Shown here: in pieces, positions 36,561 to 49,210 of the stretch
How positions within the stretch are numbered: the stretch's first letter is position 1
Layout: each line of letters starts with the position of its first letter
Assembly: GCA_026874595.1 (NCBI GenBank)
Contig: CM049313.1
Span: 79,682,659-79,746,658, forward strand
Source of the DNA: Sipunculus nudus
Lineage: Eukaryota > Annelida > Sipuncula > Golfingiida > Sipunculidae
Direction of reading: 5' to 3'
DNA length: 64,000 nt
Translations under genes and position numbers: made by a program
The notes under the pieces: model-generated
What the model saw: the letters and a program-made list of their open reading frames with translations, nothing else
What the model was told of the DNA's origin: nothing
Database searches by the model: none

Positions 36561-36950
36561 TAGATATTTCTTGGCACCGCAGGTGCCATAGTATCCCCAG
36601 ACAATTCATGAAACACTCCATGATGAATAGGCATGCAAAGAATCATGGTGATCAATGCATTTGTTGTACAGATACTGGAGCCTTTGAATCAATTTTAAAT
36701 TATTTTAGGGGGTATTTCTGCGGAGCCCCATAGCTCAGGAGGATATGGGTAACAGAGACAAAATTTCAAGCTTCCATGGAGATTTTTCATGGACCTCCCT
36801 TGATGTAAAGTTAGAAATTTCTAGGTTCAATGGTTACGATTTGTGCCCTATTAACAAATCACCTGACAAAGCATCTTCAAGATTATTCTTTGAATCACTT
36901 TTCCAAACAAGTGACTCATGGGTCATGACACTCAGCTGACTGACATGTTG
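36561..36950. mobile_element. Short repeat remnant with Y-type start and X-type end
   Basis: Starts TAGATATTTCTTGGCACCGC, where GGCACC-x3-GGTGCC can form a hairpin. It continues with a segment related to the 1-985 repeat and ends near the inverted motif CAAGTGACTCATGGGTCATG. Mosaic of repeat ends; no gene. Confidence 0.45.
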
Positions 36951-37019
36951 ACAATACATCCTTGCACAGGCAACAGAGGCTAAAAAACTTTATTAAAGTG
37001 AAGTGATTGACAATCGCCA

Positions 37020-38035
37020 GTGATGGCAGAACTCTTTTTAAAATTGATAGTGAACTTTAAGGTCCTTCCAAGAATCATTTTGTGTTAACTGGTTATTCCT
37101 CTACTGAAGAAATTATGTCCAGATTTGGTGATTATTTTATCAGAAAACCAAACTATTCAGGACAGTATTGATCACAGTCCAGAATGAGATGCAGAGTTTT
37201 TTATACCTCAGTGTGAGGTTTACTGGACTCAGTTCACACCGGTCAGTGTTGATGATGTTTGTAAACTCAGCTAATCTTCCCCTAACAAGTCTAATGGGCT
37301 TGACCCAGTTCCTACTCTGCTATGTAAAAATTATGAAGAAGTACTTGCCCATTTCTTTTGTAAAATCATAAATGTGTCTTTGAGGGAAGGAGATGTCCCT
37401 AGTTCTCTGACAACGGCACTCCTGACACCTTTAACAAAGAAGCCCTCACTGGACCCAAATGACTTAAAAAATTACCGCCATGTAACAAATTTGGGGTTTG
37501 TTTACAATAAAGTTACTGGAGAAAGTGGTTGCTAAGCAACTCTACAAACATATTTATGTCAGCCTTTATAATCGGCCTACCATGGAGGACATAGCACAGA
37601 GTCTGCACTCCTAAAGGGGTACAAAATGATATACTCTTAGCTTTGTCAGAAAGAAGTTTATCATTTTGTGGGGTGCCTCAGCCTAGGGTAGTTTACTTTA
37701 TACACTGCCTAGTTAGGTAGACTCCTGCATGTGCAAGGAATACCATATCATCTTTATGCAGATGACACTCAATTATATATTTCTTTTTATATATATTTCT
37801 AATAACAGAAGTTGTTTAAAAAAATTGATAACTGCATTCAACTTATCAAAGTATGGATGAATAAGCATAACCTAAAGATGAATGAGTCTAAAACTGAAGT
37901 CTTGGTAATTTCTTCCAGAATATCACAGATTGCACCAGTCCCCTCACTTAAAGTTGGTAAATCAAAGACAGTATTTGGTTTGGATTGGGTTGTTTCGAGT
38001 ATCCTGCAGAACCAACTCATTTAGGAAAAGGCATA
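37020..38035 (+). pseudogene. Decayed CR1-like LINE reverse transcriptase
   Basis: Broken plus-strand reading of a CR1/L2-type reverse transcriptase. SLREGDVPSSL lies near 37377. KKPSLDPNDLKNYR lies near 37436-37480. A HSTES-like piece follows after a frameshift. CGVPQ lies near 37660. The catalytic YADD of HLYADDTQLYIS is encoded at 37755-37766. The thumb-region start (WMNKHNLKMNESKTEVLV) lies near 37853-37905. Several stops and frame changes separate these pieces, so the copy is inactive. It lacks its endonuclease part and is cut at its 3' end by the HINE starting at 38075. Confidence 0.85.
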
Positions 38036-38074
38036 CCATTTTAAGTTTTGTGGGCCTTAAAGGCCCATTAATTA

Positions 38075-40733
38075 ACAAGGGACCCATGGGTCACAGCGCT
38101 CAGCTGTTATATATGATAAAAAATATGATTTGGGAAAGAGGCACATGCTGGTTTTTTGTGGTAATAAATATAAGCTTTATTATGAGTTGTTGGTGTTCAG
38201 CTTATGTATGATTTTGATAGTATCTTTGGAGACAGGGAAGAGGATTGATTTAATTTATTTTATTAACAAATGGAGTGCTATTGTCACACAGATTTTGACT
38301 TGGCCATATAACTTATAAGCAGCACATATAATAATAGAGTTTAACTATTTATTAAAATTTAATAACAAATATTGTGCCATTATAATTTTTATTTTAAAAA
38401 AATAATAAGAAAATCATATGATTTTTTAAAATAAAATATAACTGAAATAATTATTGAAATAATATTATAGAATATATTCATAAATGCATTCATGAATACA
38501 TTTTGAAAGTATTTGCACTGGTATTCAAATACTTTCATATTACCTGAATTCCCATTCTTATGCAAAAAAATTTTTTAATGCAGTATATATTCATATTTGT
38601 ATTCAAATACATTTGCAAAGCATTCGCACCATGTCTATTATTTATTCAGTTTTAGCCAAACAATGATGTTGCGAATCCAGAATAAACAAAATTCACAAAT
38701 TTAAATAATGATCATAAGTACCTGGTTTTATGGCTTTTATTTATATTAAAAAAAAATAAATGTAATATATTCACTTTGGACTACTTTCACATCAATCTAC
38801 ACACTAGACACAGTAGGAATCTAGATTAATATTATCAACTGCATCTTTGTCTATCATTAATTTCCTTCATATGATCCCTAATGATTAGTAATGAATAATA
38901 ATATTTATTTTTTTATCATTAAAATTTAACTGAAAAATACTATAGGTGACTGCATGGTGTTATTTGGAATAACATTGACATTGACATTCTATCCATCCAT
39001 ACAAGATTCTTACATCATCAGTAACAGTAATTTTCTGTTACTCATCAACTAACAAATTCCTTTTCTATTAATTTTTCTTTAATTTTTTATTAAAAACCAA
39101 TAAAAAATTATTAATTTATTGTTTATTGTTATGTTGTTTTTCAAAACAACTACTAGATGAGTTGGGTTGGACACCTGGATCAACTGTGGCTGGGCTTTAG
39201 CTGCCTGGCTGCCCCAGTGTATGCTTTGCTCAAGCGTGCATAATCTGATGAAAGGTCAACAAGGTCAACATACAGGTGACTGAAGAGGGGCTTGATTGAG
39301 CTTTGGTCTGACATAGTCTCATAAAAACATTAATAAAAGCTACAATATTTGGCCAATTTGTTTCAGCTTTCTAAACTACAAAGATGATATCCTTATGTGT
39401 GCATGATATGAAAATTATCTCAACAGTGCTCTCAGGAAACAAACATGCCATGGTCAAAGTTGGGCAAAATTTGGGGTACTAATTTTATATTTATACTTAT
39501 AACTTATAAAATTTGAAAAAATTCAGAACTAATATTTGGTATTCAATTGTATCTTGATTAAATAACGTTACATCCCTGACAAAAAATCTCTAGCTTCAGC
39601 AATCCTCTTGTTAAGGGAGTAAATATATTTCTTGATTTTTTAAAAAGTGCATCATGTTTGGGCCCATAACTTAAAACAATTATGCAATACTGACATCATT
39701 TCTGGCATGTGCATAGCAAATGTATAGAAAAACATGTATATTATACATGATCAAAGTCAGATCAGTGGTTTTGATATTAGGCAGTCTTACAGTGTAACAA
39801 TGGGTTTTTAATGGAAAAATAAAGTTTTCATTAATATTTTGAAGGAATTAAGTTTTAGTGATCAAATTCTTGGCATGGTAGGGGATTTTGGAGACATCTA
39901 ACTGTATGCCAAATTTAAGGAACTTAGAGCTAAAGCTGGGGAGCTGAGCTCTAGCAAACTGCATAACACTAGCTTGATGTAAACAATATGTGACATGGTG
40001 CTTGAAAACTTGAATAAAATCTACAGTTTTTGATAAACTGGTTTCAAATTTTTGGTGTTTCACAGTTGAAATGGTAACAAAAACATGCTTTGGAAATTAA
40101 ATCCTCAGCAGTTACAGGGAAAAAACGTGCCATGATCAAACTTGGGCAAAATTTAAGGTTCCAATTTTATATTTTTGCCAATATTTAAAAAAATTGACAG
40201 ATTTTGATCTAATTTTTGGTATACAATTAAATTTTGACCAATTAAAGTTGTATTACTGAAAAAAGTCCCTACCTTGAACACTTATGGTCTTAAGTGACCA
40301 AATATCTTTCCTGATTTTTTTACAAAGTCCATTATGTTTGGGCCCATAACTTTTTAAAATTAAATAATACTGACTTAATTTCTGGCATGTACATAGGAAC
40401 TATAAAGAGGAATATTTATGGTAAATATGAAGAAAACCAGATGAGTGGTTTTGATATTAGGCAGTCCTGAAGTGTGAAAATAGATTTCTAATAAAAAATT
40501 GAGGTTTTTCCTTAATATCTCGAAGGAACAAAGTCCTATCGACCCAATTTTCGGCATGGTAGGAGATTTTAGGGACATCTAACTATATGCCGAATTTCAG
40601 ATTCGTAGGTCCAATGGTGTCAAAACGTGCCAGTCTTACGGACAGACAGACGGACGGACAGACAGACAGACGGACGGACGACGGACAATGGAACACGACT
40701 ATAGCTCAGATGACTTATAGTCAGCTGAGCTAA
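38075..40733 (+). mobile_element. HINE family X, copy 2, full length (2.66 kb)
   Basis: The 5' end is ACAAGGGACCCATGGGTCAC, with the 12-bp palindrome GACCCATGGGTC followed by GCTCAGCTG. The 3' end is a CGGA/GACA microsatellite (about 40640-40685), the hairpin CTCAG...CTGAG and GCTAA. No coding capacity recognised. It matches 52471-58232 once the 3.16-kb insertion there is removed. The arrangement agrees with 'pearl'/HINE elements of bivalves. Confidence 0.75.
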
Positions 40734-40992
40734 AATTCATAAACGGAACCCTGATCTCCTTTAGAAGGAGCTATGCATATAATTTTGTTTTCTATGACAA
40801 AAATCTCCTTTATAAGGAGTAATGTATATAATGATAAAATCCTCCTTTATAATGAGCTGCTTTTATTTTTGTTATTTTGGAATAATATTCAAACTTATTG
40901 GCTGAGTTATTTATATTTAATGGGGATATGAATGAGTAAGTGAATGCATGTATACACAGTCAATCCAATCCTGATATTTCTGATTAATAACT
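40734..40992. other. AT-rich spacer between X copy 2 and V copy 3
   Basis: Contains a short tandem motif (CTCCTTTATAAGGAG-like, three times near 40755-40860). No gene. Confidence 0.5.
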
Positions 40993-42084
40993 GTACCCAC
41001 CAAAACAGAGTTTTGCGGATACTATGTTTTCAGCCCACCACCAGCGGTGGCGCCGCCGCCGTGTAGGTGTCTGGAGAACTCCTCCGTAACCGCTGGGCTA
41101 AATTTTATGAAACCCAGGAATATGTTCGGGTCACATGTGAACTGCTGTGCCCAGATTTTGTATTGACCTCTGACCTTTTCTCTTCACTCTGCGTCCATCT
41201 GTGCGTCTGTGTTCACACATAAACCCCCATATCTCTGGACTCATTTGACGTATTGGGCTGAAATTTTGCACGTTTATACATCTTGGATAGGTTTTCGATT
41301 TTCGTGACAGGTGGCGCCACCTACCTCCCCGTTTACACTCCAGTCATTTATGCTAATATCTCAGGACTGGTTTGAGGGATTAGCCTGAAATTTTTCATAT
41401 GTATAGGTCTGACATAGCCCTTTAACATATCCAAAACTGGTGGTGCCACCTGCAACCATTTTTGCACAGTGGCCATCTGTTTATCTGCCTTTGGATAAAA
41501 TCATGCATATCTCTGCAGTGGTTTGACTTATTCTCCTGAAATTCTGCACGTTTATACATCTTGGATAGATTTTTCGTTGATATGACAGGTGGCGACACCT
41601 ACCTATGCGTTTGTAGTGCAGACATCCATGCTGATATCTAAGGACTTGTTAGACCAATTGGGCTGAAATTTTACAAGTTTATTCATCTTGGATAGTTTTT
41701 CCATTTTTGTGACAAGTGGGGCCACCTACCTCCCCGTTTATGCTCCAGACAACCATGCTAATATCTCAAGACTGGTTTGACATATCAGCCTGAAATTTAG
41801 CATGTGTATTGGTCTAACATAGCCCTTTATTATACCAAAAACTGGTGGCCACATCTGCAACTGTTTTTGCACAGCGTCCATCTGTCTGCCTTGGGATAAA
41901 ATCATGCATATCTCTGCAGTGGTTGGACTTATTCACATGAAATTTTGCACGTGTATTCATCTTGGATGGATTTTTTTGTTGATATGACAGGTGGCGTTTA
42001 CCTCAATATCCTATCACCACTTCACCCATACCTTTCTGATTTAGGCAGATACACGTAGTCACTTGTCAACTACCTGTATTCTAG
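40993..42084 (+). mobile_element. Helitron-like element, family V copy 3
   Basis: Hairpin start GTACCCACCAAAACAGAGTTTTGCGGATAC (two arms around GAG). Then come three to four tandem units with GGTGGCGCCACC (41310-41321) and variants, and the 3' stem-loop ATAC-x2-GTAG...CTAC-x2-GTAT followed by CTAG (42081-42084) and T. Shorter than copies 1 and 2 by loss of internal units. Confidence 0.68.
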
Positions 42085-42109
42085 TTATACTTATTTTTGC
42101 CATCTAATA

Positions 42110-43515
42110 CCCATACATATATAGAGAAATTCAAAATCAAAAGGAAACTTCCCCCATTGGCAGGTGCACCACATGTGTGGATGGAAGAATTGAGATGAAA
42201 AGTTTGGCTTAAAATGCATCCACAATCTTTCTAAAGTAGTGGGTCCTGAGACCTTAACCTTTGATCTCATGACCCAAGAGTCAACAGTTCTTACTTTAGT
42301 GATGGGCCATTTATAAGTCAAGTTTGAAACCAATATTTCAAACCAAACTGGTGTTATCATCTGGAAACTAATATGTAGATAGATGGCAGATGGCTCCCAT
42401 GACCTTGACATTTGACCTTGTGCCCCAAAATTCCATAAGTTACTTCCACTACTGGCAATATCATGAAAATGGAAGGTTTGCGATGAAAAGTTTGGCTTCA
42501 AATGCATTTGCATTCTTTTTAAAGAAATGAGTCCTGTGACCTTGACCTTTGACCGTTGGACCCCACAATCGATACAGTTCTTACTTTAGTGGCAAGTCAT
42601 ATATAAGTTAAGTTTGAAACCAATATGTCCAACTTAACTTGAGTTATCATCTGGAAACTAATTTGTGAACAGATGGCCCCTGTGACCTTGAACTTTGACC
42701 ATGTGACCCCAAATTCATTTATGCTCTCCCCGTACTGGCAAGTCAGCTAAATGCGCAAATTGGAAAGTTTGGGATGAAAAGCTTGGCTTAAAATGCAGCC
42801 ATAATCTTTTTAAATAAGTGAGTCCTGTGACCTTGACCTTTGACCTCCTGACCCTAAAATCATATAGGTTCTTGCTTTAGTTGTGGGCCATATGTAAGTC
42901 AAGTTTGAAATCCATGTGTCAATCCAACCTGGAGTTATCATCTGGAAACAAATTTGTGTGGATGGACGGATGGACAGACGGACAGACAACCAGACAGACA
43001 GACAGTGTGATTAGTATTTGGCATCCACTTGTAATCAATACACACACATGGTTTTGAGACACTAGATGTAATTACAGCTGAGAAAATGACATGATTATTG
43101 TCATTTTATAGTAAAAAAAAATAGAAAAATATTCGTTAAAATAACAAAAATACAGGTGGCGCCACCGCTTTTCAGGAACTGACAAAACTAGTCATGATCA
43201 ATATTCAAGGCAAGATTCATGACATTCCATGCATTAAATTATCAAGATATTGGTGGTTTTATATTATAGTTTTGATTATTCTGGGGGGGGGGGGTACTAG
43301 CTTTCAAGCCCCGTAGCTTGGCAGATATAGGTCACAGTGACCTAATTTCAGGTTTCCAAGGAAATTTTTTATTGACCTCCTTGGATATTCACTTAGAGGT
43401 TTCTAGGACCAGCAGTTACAATTTGTGCCCTGCTAACGGACGGCCGGACGACTGGAGGGCCGACAGACAAAGCGCCATTCCTATACCTCAGTTGAATTAC
43501 AGTCAGTTGAGCTAA
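42110..43515 (+). mobile_element. Repeat family Y copy 2 with X-type 3' end
   Basis: Units of about 290 bp with TGACCTTTGACCT (for example 42834-42846) up to about 42960. A GACA/GACG microsatellite follows, then 'gtgattagtatttggcatcc', a GGTGGCGCCACC at 43155-43166, a G12 run at 43283-43294, and an end GTCAGTTGAGCTAA. It is collinear with 49211-51113. Confidence 0.65.
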
Positions 43516-43945
43516 AAACTATATTTGTTGCTATTTTGATAGGGTACCTAATGTTTCAGTCCATAACTTCTATATTACATAATGTAAACCTAATTTCTAG
43601 TGAGTACGTATGAAATATATAGAGATATCATTAAGCCAAATATAGAGATGTAGAGGGCAGCAGTTTTGATATGAGGCAGTCCAGAAAAGAAACAATAGGT
43701 TTTAATGAAATATTGAGGTTTTCCCTCATTTCTTGAAGGAATGAAGTTGCAGTTACCTAGTTGAGGGTTTAATATAGGAGAACTTAATTGGTGAATTCAA
43801 CTGTATGAGGATTTTCTGATCTGTATGTCCAACTGTTTCAAAACATGTCCTGCTCATTAACAGACCAAAAGACGACCGGGCAGCCAAATTGATGACAGAC
43901 AAAGGACCATCACTATAGCTCATATGACTTTAGAGTCAATTTACA
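43516..43945 (+). mobile_element. Old 3' fragment of HINE family X
   Basis: Diverged match to the 3' 450 bp of X elements ('gttttgatatgaggcagtcc', 'ttgaaggaatgaagtt', 'ctatagctcatatgac'). It ends about 80 bp from the donor of creatine kinase exon a. Confidence 0.6.
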
Positions 43946-44023
43946 ATTTAATTACCCTGTAAGACATTCTTATTATTAGAATTATTTTTGAGGGGGATGA
44001 CAAGAGGGGCAGGGGGTACTCAC

Positions 44024-44161
44024 CTCATAAGACTCTTCATCACCTGCGACCATGCCCACTGTCTTGATGAAGGGGTGCCCAGGGTTGTCCACGCCCGTCT
44101 GTATACACTGATCCAGGGTCCAGCCATTTGGTGTGGCTTTGTCACGCAGGTTGGCATAGAT
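44024..44161 (-). CDS. CK: Creatine kinase, internal exon a (N-terminal domain)
   Basis: This exon encodes 46 residues of the small N-terminal domain of a creatine kinase, the enzyme that moves phosphate between ATP and creatine to buffer cellular energy. It begins [18 protein letters not shown] and contains [13 protein letters not shown] followed by AGDEESYE. The stretch around VDNPGHP is the part of the family that tracks guanidino-substrate type; it matches creatine kinase, whereas arginine kinases have a different sequence here. The exon is bounded by an AG acceptor (ACAG before ATC) and a strong GTGAGT donor. It starts and ends in phase 0, so SYE joins directly to VFSEL of the next exon 13.3 kb away. 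Wording such as TPNG and [11 protein letters not shown] is close to mitochondrial and flagellar creatine kinases; I cannot separate those two. The preceding exon, which should end near 'LTPE', was not found. Confidence 0.93.
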
Positions 44162-44651
44162 CTGTTCACAATTAATAAAGCAATCAACTCTGTATTTTAT
44201 ACTAATTATACTATACTATTTAAAGGTTTAATAAAGTCAATATAGCTACATATTCAATATATAGTCATATTTATAATTTCTACATGACTTTAGGAATAAT
44301 TAACTCTTTCCAATTTTATATATATATCGAATTGTTCCTGTATCATCATGAATATTCATGAAGGTAGTTTTCTGCTTCCCATGATCCCACTTGCATTTTT
44401 ATTATGAATAATCAAAAGATCTCAATGGTCCACCAGAAATAAGTAAAAGATCTTTCATTATTTTTCAATTATTTATGGTCTCACTGAGTACTTGTAAAAT
44501 CATATCTTGAATATTCAGCCAATATTTTATTTGGCTGAGCAAGAAAGAAAACACTACTGATATATACAATGTTATGAATATTCTAAGGAATATTAAATAT
44601 ATTTATATATTTATTATATGCATTACAATTAACATATGTTCTAACATTTTG

Positions 44652-44696
<45 letters not shown>

Positions 44697-45394
44697 CATA
44701 CAGTAGAGTGCCGTTTTCCGAATGCTGAATTTCCAAAAAATTTGTTTTTCCAAAATTTAAAATCATGAACTGAAAATTTATTCTTACTTACAAAATATTT
44801 TTCAAATATGCATGTGAATATGAATATGAAATAACATATGATTTTTTTCACAAGGGCCTGCAGTCAGGTGTTTAAGCCCAGTGGTGACCTTAATAAAATA
44901 GTTCTGGGCCGATGTTGTCGCCTAACAATTAGCAAAAGTGTGAAAACTACAACTGGTCCCGCAATGCTAGTCTCTCTATATCCCCAGAAAGCGGCTGAGC
45001 AGTTTATCCAAGAGCACTTGTGTCTTGTCAACCATATCTCATTTGTACTAAAGCAAGCATAATTCGTCGGATTGGTCTAGGATTTCAGGCTGAACAACTG
45101 AGCAGTTTACTCACATGAACATGGGTGAGGTATAATTGTGCTTGAGCAGGTTTAGATGCAAGGCCAAAGCATGCAGGCCTGGCCATACCAATGAGCAGTT
45201 CTCACCAAGAGTGTTTATCATTTCACTTCTACTGTCAAGAACAAGATTACTCAAATTGGAATGTCTTGCTGTGACTTGTAAGAGAAATGGAGTCTAAGAA
45301 GAAAAAACAGGCAGTATTATATGCATTGAAGACAAGCAGACAATCCTTGAGTGGCTCGACCGTGGTGACCAGCCTGCCATCATCCAGATGTTAA
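44162..45394. other. AT-rich sequence upstream of exon a
   Basis: Contains a compound TA/CA/TA microsatellite at about 44655-44696 and low-copy sequence from 44840. I looked on the minus strand for the preceding creatine kinase exon (ending near LTPE) and did not find it. A short open stretch near 45310-45390 on plus is noted under rejected items. Confidence 0.5.
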
Positions 45395-48300
45395 ACAAGG
45401 GACCCATGGGTCACGGCGCTCAGCTGATCGTGATTGGACTATAAATGTTTCTCCACTGTGATACTATATCGAGTCGATAAAGCTTATGAATATCATGTAC
45501 ATGTTTAGCTATTATAAAGGAATGTAATGTAATATGTGAGTAAATGATAAATGAAATTACCTGACTGATGGATTAATAGAGTCAAATAAAGTGGTTTATT
45601 TTTTTATTTATTTAGGAGGGGTTGAAAATTGTGATATATTTGAGCAAATATGAATGCAATGACAGCAGTAATAAGCAGTAGTAGAATGATGATAAGGCTA
45701 TTTGTTGAAGGATCTAAAGTGTATGGTAGTCTGCAAGCGTTCAATTAGACAGATATGATGTTATGATTAACTATGCTGATGAAGTGATTTATGAATATGT
45801 GACTGTATGACACAATATCTCTTTAGTCTTGACAAGGTACATTATTGTGATGCCCACTATGTCTACATATTACACAATATTGACATAATTTCTGGCATGT
45901 ACATAGGTACCTATGGACGAATAGTTATACAAAATATTAAAGTATGAATATATCTGATTCATCTTGTTCTTGCTTACTGAGGCTGACTTTGGGATGGGGT
46001 TGGGAGAAGGGAAAAGTGAGGGCAGCATGAAGGTGGATGTAGAAATATTCTATTGTAATGATTTTCATTTATATAAGAATATGAAAAGCTAAGAGGAAAG
46101 GGGCCCTCCTACTTGGTTATAGTAAAGTTCTAAATATATGATTGCAAGCTAATACTCTGACAATACTGTCATGAAGAAAAACAGTAAAAGTTTTGAGATA
46201 CTGTGTTGCATATGAAAATTTACAGATGGACAGGCAAGTGGACAGAATGGACTAATATCTTTATTTCACTTTCAAGAGAATAATGCATTTAAATTTATAT
46301 ATAATCCTATTTTTTTAAGCAGATCCACTTTTTCCATTAAGAAGTTTTTATCTGAATCATTTTTTTATTTACAGGTTTATAAATTTTTAATTAAAAAACC
46401 TGAAAATATAAGTTAAAATTTTTAGAATTGTTGCAAAAGTTGCAATCATAATATATACAGAGTAAAAAACATTGGGTCATATTAAGCATACACATATATT
46501 TTATTATTTTTAATTACAAATGTTTAAACTGATTTTAAAAGAAAATAATGCCACAACATGGCATCTACAAGAATATTCCTTGAATCACTATTAAAAAGTT
46601 TTGCACATTGGAGTTTTCAGGACATGCTTAATTTTATTCACCAAAATAAAATAAAAGTAAATTTGATAAAATAAAACATCTTTTCAAATAAACTATACAC
46701 ACTGTTGGTTGAATGAGGGACAAACAATATCATTGTGCTAATTACTATCCCAGTTTTAATTAATTACTGGAATTAATAGTCAATTTCACACCTGGTGAAG
46801 TTTTTACTCCTCTGATGTAAGGAATTACTTATCTCATGAACATCCACACTTTCACAGCAATACACCACTTTGTGGACACAATTAAATGTACACTTTAATC
46901 ATTGTAACCCTGGTGGTTCAATACAAAATCTAAAATGTAGCATGTCCAAGAATAAAATAAAATACAGAAAAATTATAACATTCATCTAGTTTATGCACCA
47001 GCTGGGGGGGGGATGAGTGCAGGGCAGAGGGGAAGCCTGCTAGTAGTGGCCAAGCTGGACCAAGGTAAGCTGCCTGGGGTGGGTTACATAATGCAAGTGA
47101 AGGCTGTACTACTAGGTGGGCTAGATGTAAACAACACTTGACATGGTGTATGAAAACATGAATAAAAGCTATTCATTCCAATCAATTTCTTTTGAAAGTT
47201 CAGATTTTAAAAGATTAAATCCTTATGCATATATGCTGGGAAAATTAAATCAACAGTGCCAAAGTTGGACAAAATTTAAGGTATTCATTTTTTATTTATG
47301 CTAATAACTTGAACATTTTGCAAAATTCAGATCTAATTTTGGGTAAACAATTGAATCTTGATTAAATAAAGTTATATTCCTGAAAAAAAGTCTCTAGGTT
47401 CAGCAATTCTCATGTTAGGTGAGTAAATATATTTCCTGATTTTTAAAAAAATTGCATTATGTTTTGGCCCATAACTTCAAAATAATACCCAATACTGACC
47501 TAATTTTTGGTAAGTTCATAGAAAATGTATAAAAGAATGTGAATACTAAATACGATCAAAAACAGATCAGTGGTTTTGATATTAGGCAGCCTTGAAGTGT
47601 AACAATGGCTTTTTTTTAATGGAAAACAGAGTTTTTTTTCCTTAATATCTCGAAGGAACAAAGTCCTAATGACCCAATTTTCGGTATGGTAGGAGATTTT
47701 GGGGACATCTAAAATTATGTCAACAGCCTGGGGAGCATAGAGATGTGCACTGAATGACCTACAGTCATCAAAGTGGACTGCTTGACAATGTAAGGGAATA
47801 CAACAAGAGCCTCCAAAAAAATTCAATAACTAGCCTAATTTTGCAGCTTTTATTTTCAAATTTCAGATTTTAAAAGATTAAATCCTTATGTATACATGGT
47901 GTGAAAATTAAATCCACAGTACTTACAGGAAAAAAACGTGCCATGGCCAAAGTTGGGCAAAATTTAAGGTACCAATTTTATATTTTTGCCAATATTTAAA
48001 AAAAATTAACAAATTTTGATCTAATTTTTGGTATACAATTAAATTTTGATTAATTAAAGTTGTATTACTGGAAAAAAGTCCCTACCTTTAACACTTTTGG
48101 TCTTAAGTGACCAAATATCTTCCTGATTTTTTTACAAAGTCCATTATGTTTGGGCCCATAACTTTTTTAAATTATATAATACTGACTTAATATCTGGCAT
48201 GTACATAGGAACTATATAGAGGAATATTTATGGTAAATATGAAGAAAACCAGATGAGTGGTTTTGATATTAGGCAGTCCTGAAGTGTGAAAATAGATTTC

Positions 48301-48561
48301 TAATAAAAAATTGAGGTTTTTCCTTAATATCTCAAAGTAGCGAAGTCCTACTGACCCAATTTTTGGCATGGTAGGAGATTATGGGGACATCTAACTGTAT
48401 GCCGAAACTCAGATTCGTAGGTCCAACGGTGTCGAAACGTGCCAGTCTTACGGACGGACATCCAGACGGACAGACAGACGGACAGACGGACGGACGGACG
48501 GACAGATGACGGACAATGGACCATGACTATAGCTCAGATGACTTATAGTCAGCTGAGCTAA
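45395..48561 (+). mobile_element. HINE family X, long subtype, copy 3 (3.17 kb)
   Basis: 5' end ACAAGGGACCCATGGGTCAC, 3' end microsatellite, hairpin and GCTAA. Its 5' 1.7 kb differs from X copy 2 while the 3' 0.9 kb is shared. By eye it is nearly identical to 52755-55917 (3167 against 3163 bp), pointing to recent activity. The 60-108 codon ORFs on minus are repeated in each copy but look like repeat sequence, not a protein family I know. Confidence 0.75.
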
Positions 48562-49210
48562 AAATAGGGAGAACATTCTTATAAAATAAATTCTGGAAGT
48601 TTATAATGTGACCTCGGCTAGGGTATTCAATAAGTTTGATCCTATGTTAGTTCTGAAAATGATAAATTACCCATTTTAATAAGTAAGCTGGTTCAAACAC
48701 TTTTATTCTCTTGCCTTTCACAAATTCTGCATGTGCCGCTTTGCTGCCGCGTGTGGGCAGTTAAAGAATCTAATTAAGCTTCACCAATGGCGATGGCATT
48801 TGACCTTTCCCTCCAGTGAATTTGTAGAAAAAGGACAGGCATGCATCCTTAAAACAGGTTTGACTGATCTTTACCAACCAAGCTCTGCAATAAATCCAAT
48901 AGTTTTATGTCAATTAGGAGGTTGAAAAGAAACACTATATTCCTTCAGTAAGGTGGTGTTGAATTAATCATTAACTGTCGTACAACTTGCCCCTTGACCC
49001 CTGATCGATTAACAGATAGAAAAGCTTGTCCCCTGACGTTTTTGGAAAAAAGGGCTCTTCTGTATAGATATATATATGGTCTAACAAAGATCACACATAT
49101 GAACTAGATTATCACAAAAGTGCATGGTATGCCTGTTGTACTTGTTGCTTTTACGACTTTATAGAAGATTTTAATTGTTAAGAATCCAACTCGGGCAAAC
49201 TAGATTTTAA
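48562..49210. other. Low-copy spacer, no gene recognised
   Basis: Includes a less AT-rich patch at 48720-48920 with a 64-codon ORF of no recognisable family. Confidence 0.45.

Noticed and set aside
43988-44245. 85-residue plus-strand ORF
   Set aside because: Antisense shadow of CK exon a.
45300-45394. Open stretch reading GSIICIEDKQTILEWLDRGD after an AG
   Set aside because: Only about 28 codons, cut off by the start of X copy 3, with no recognised family; could be an old coding fragment but cannot be supported.
48731-48925. 64-residue ORF in a less AT-rich patch
   Set aside because: No recognisable family, no splice partners, no second copy seen; insufficient support for a gene.
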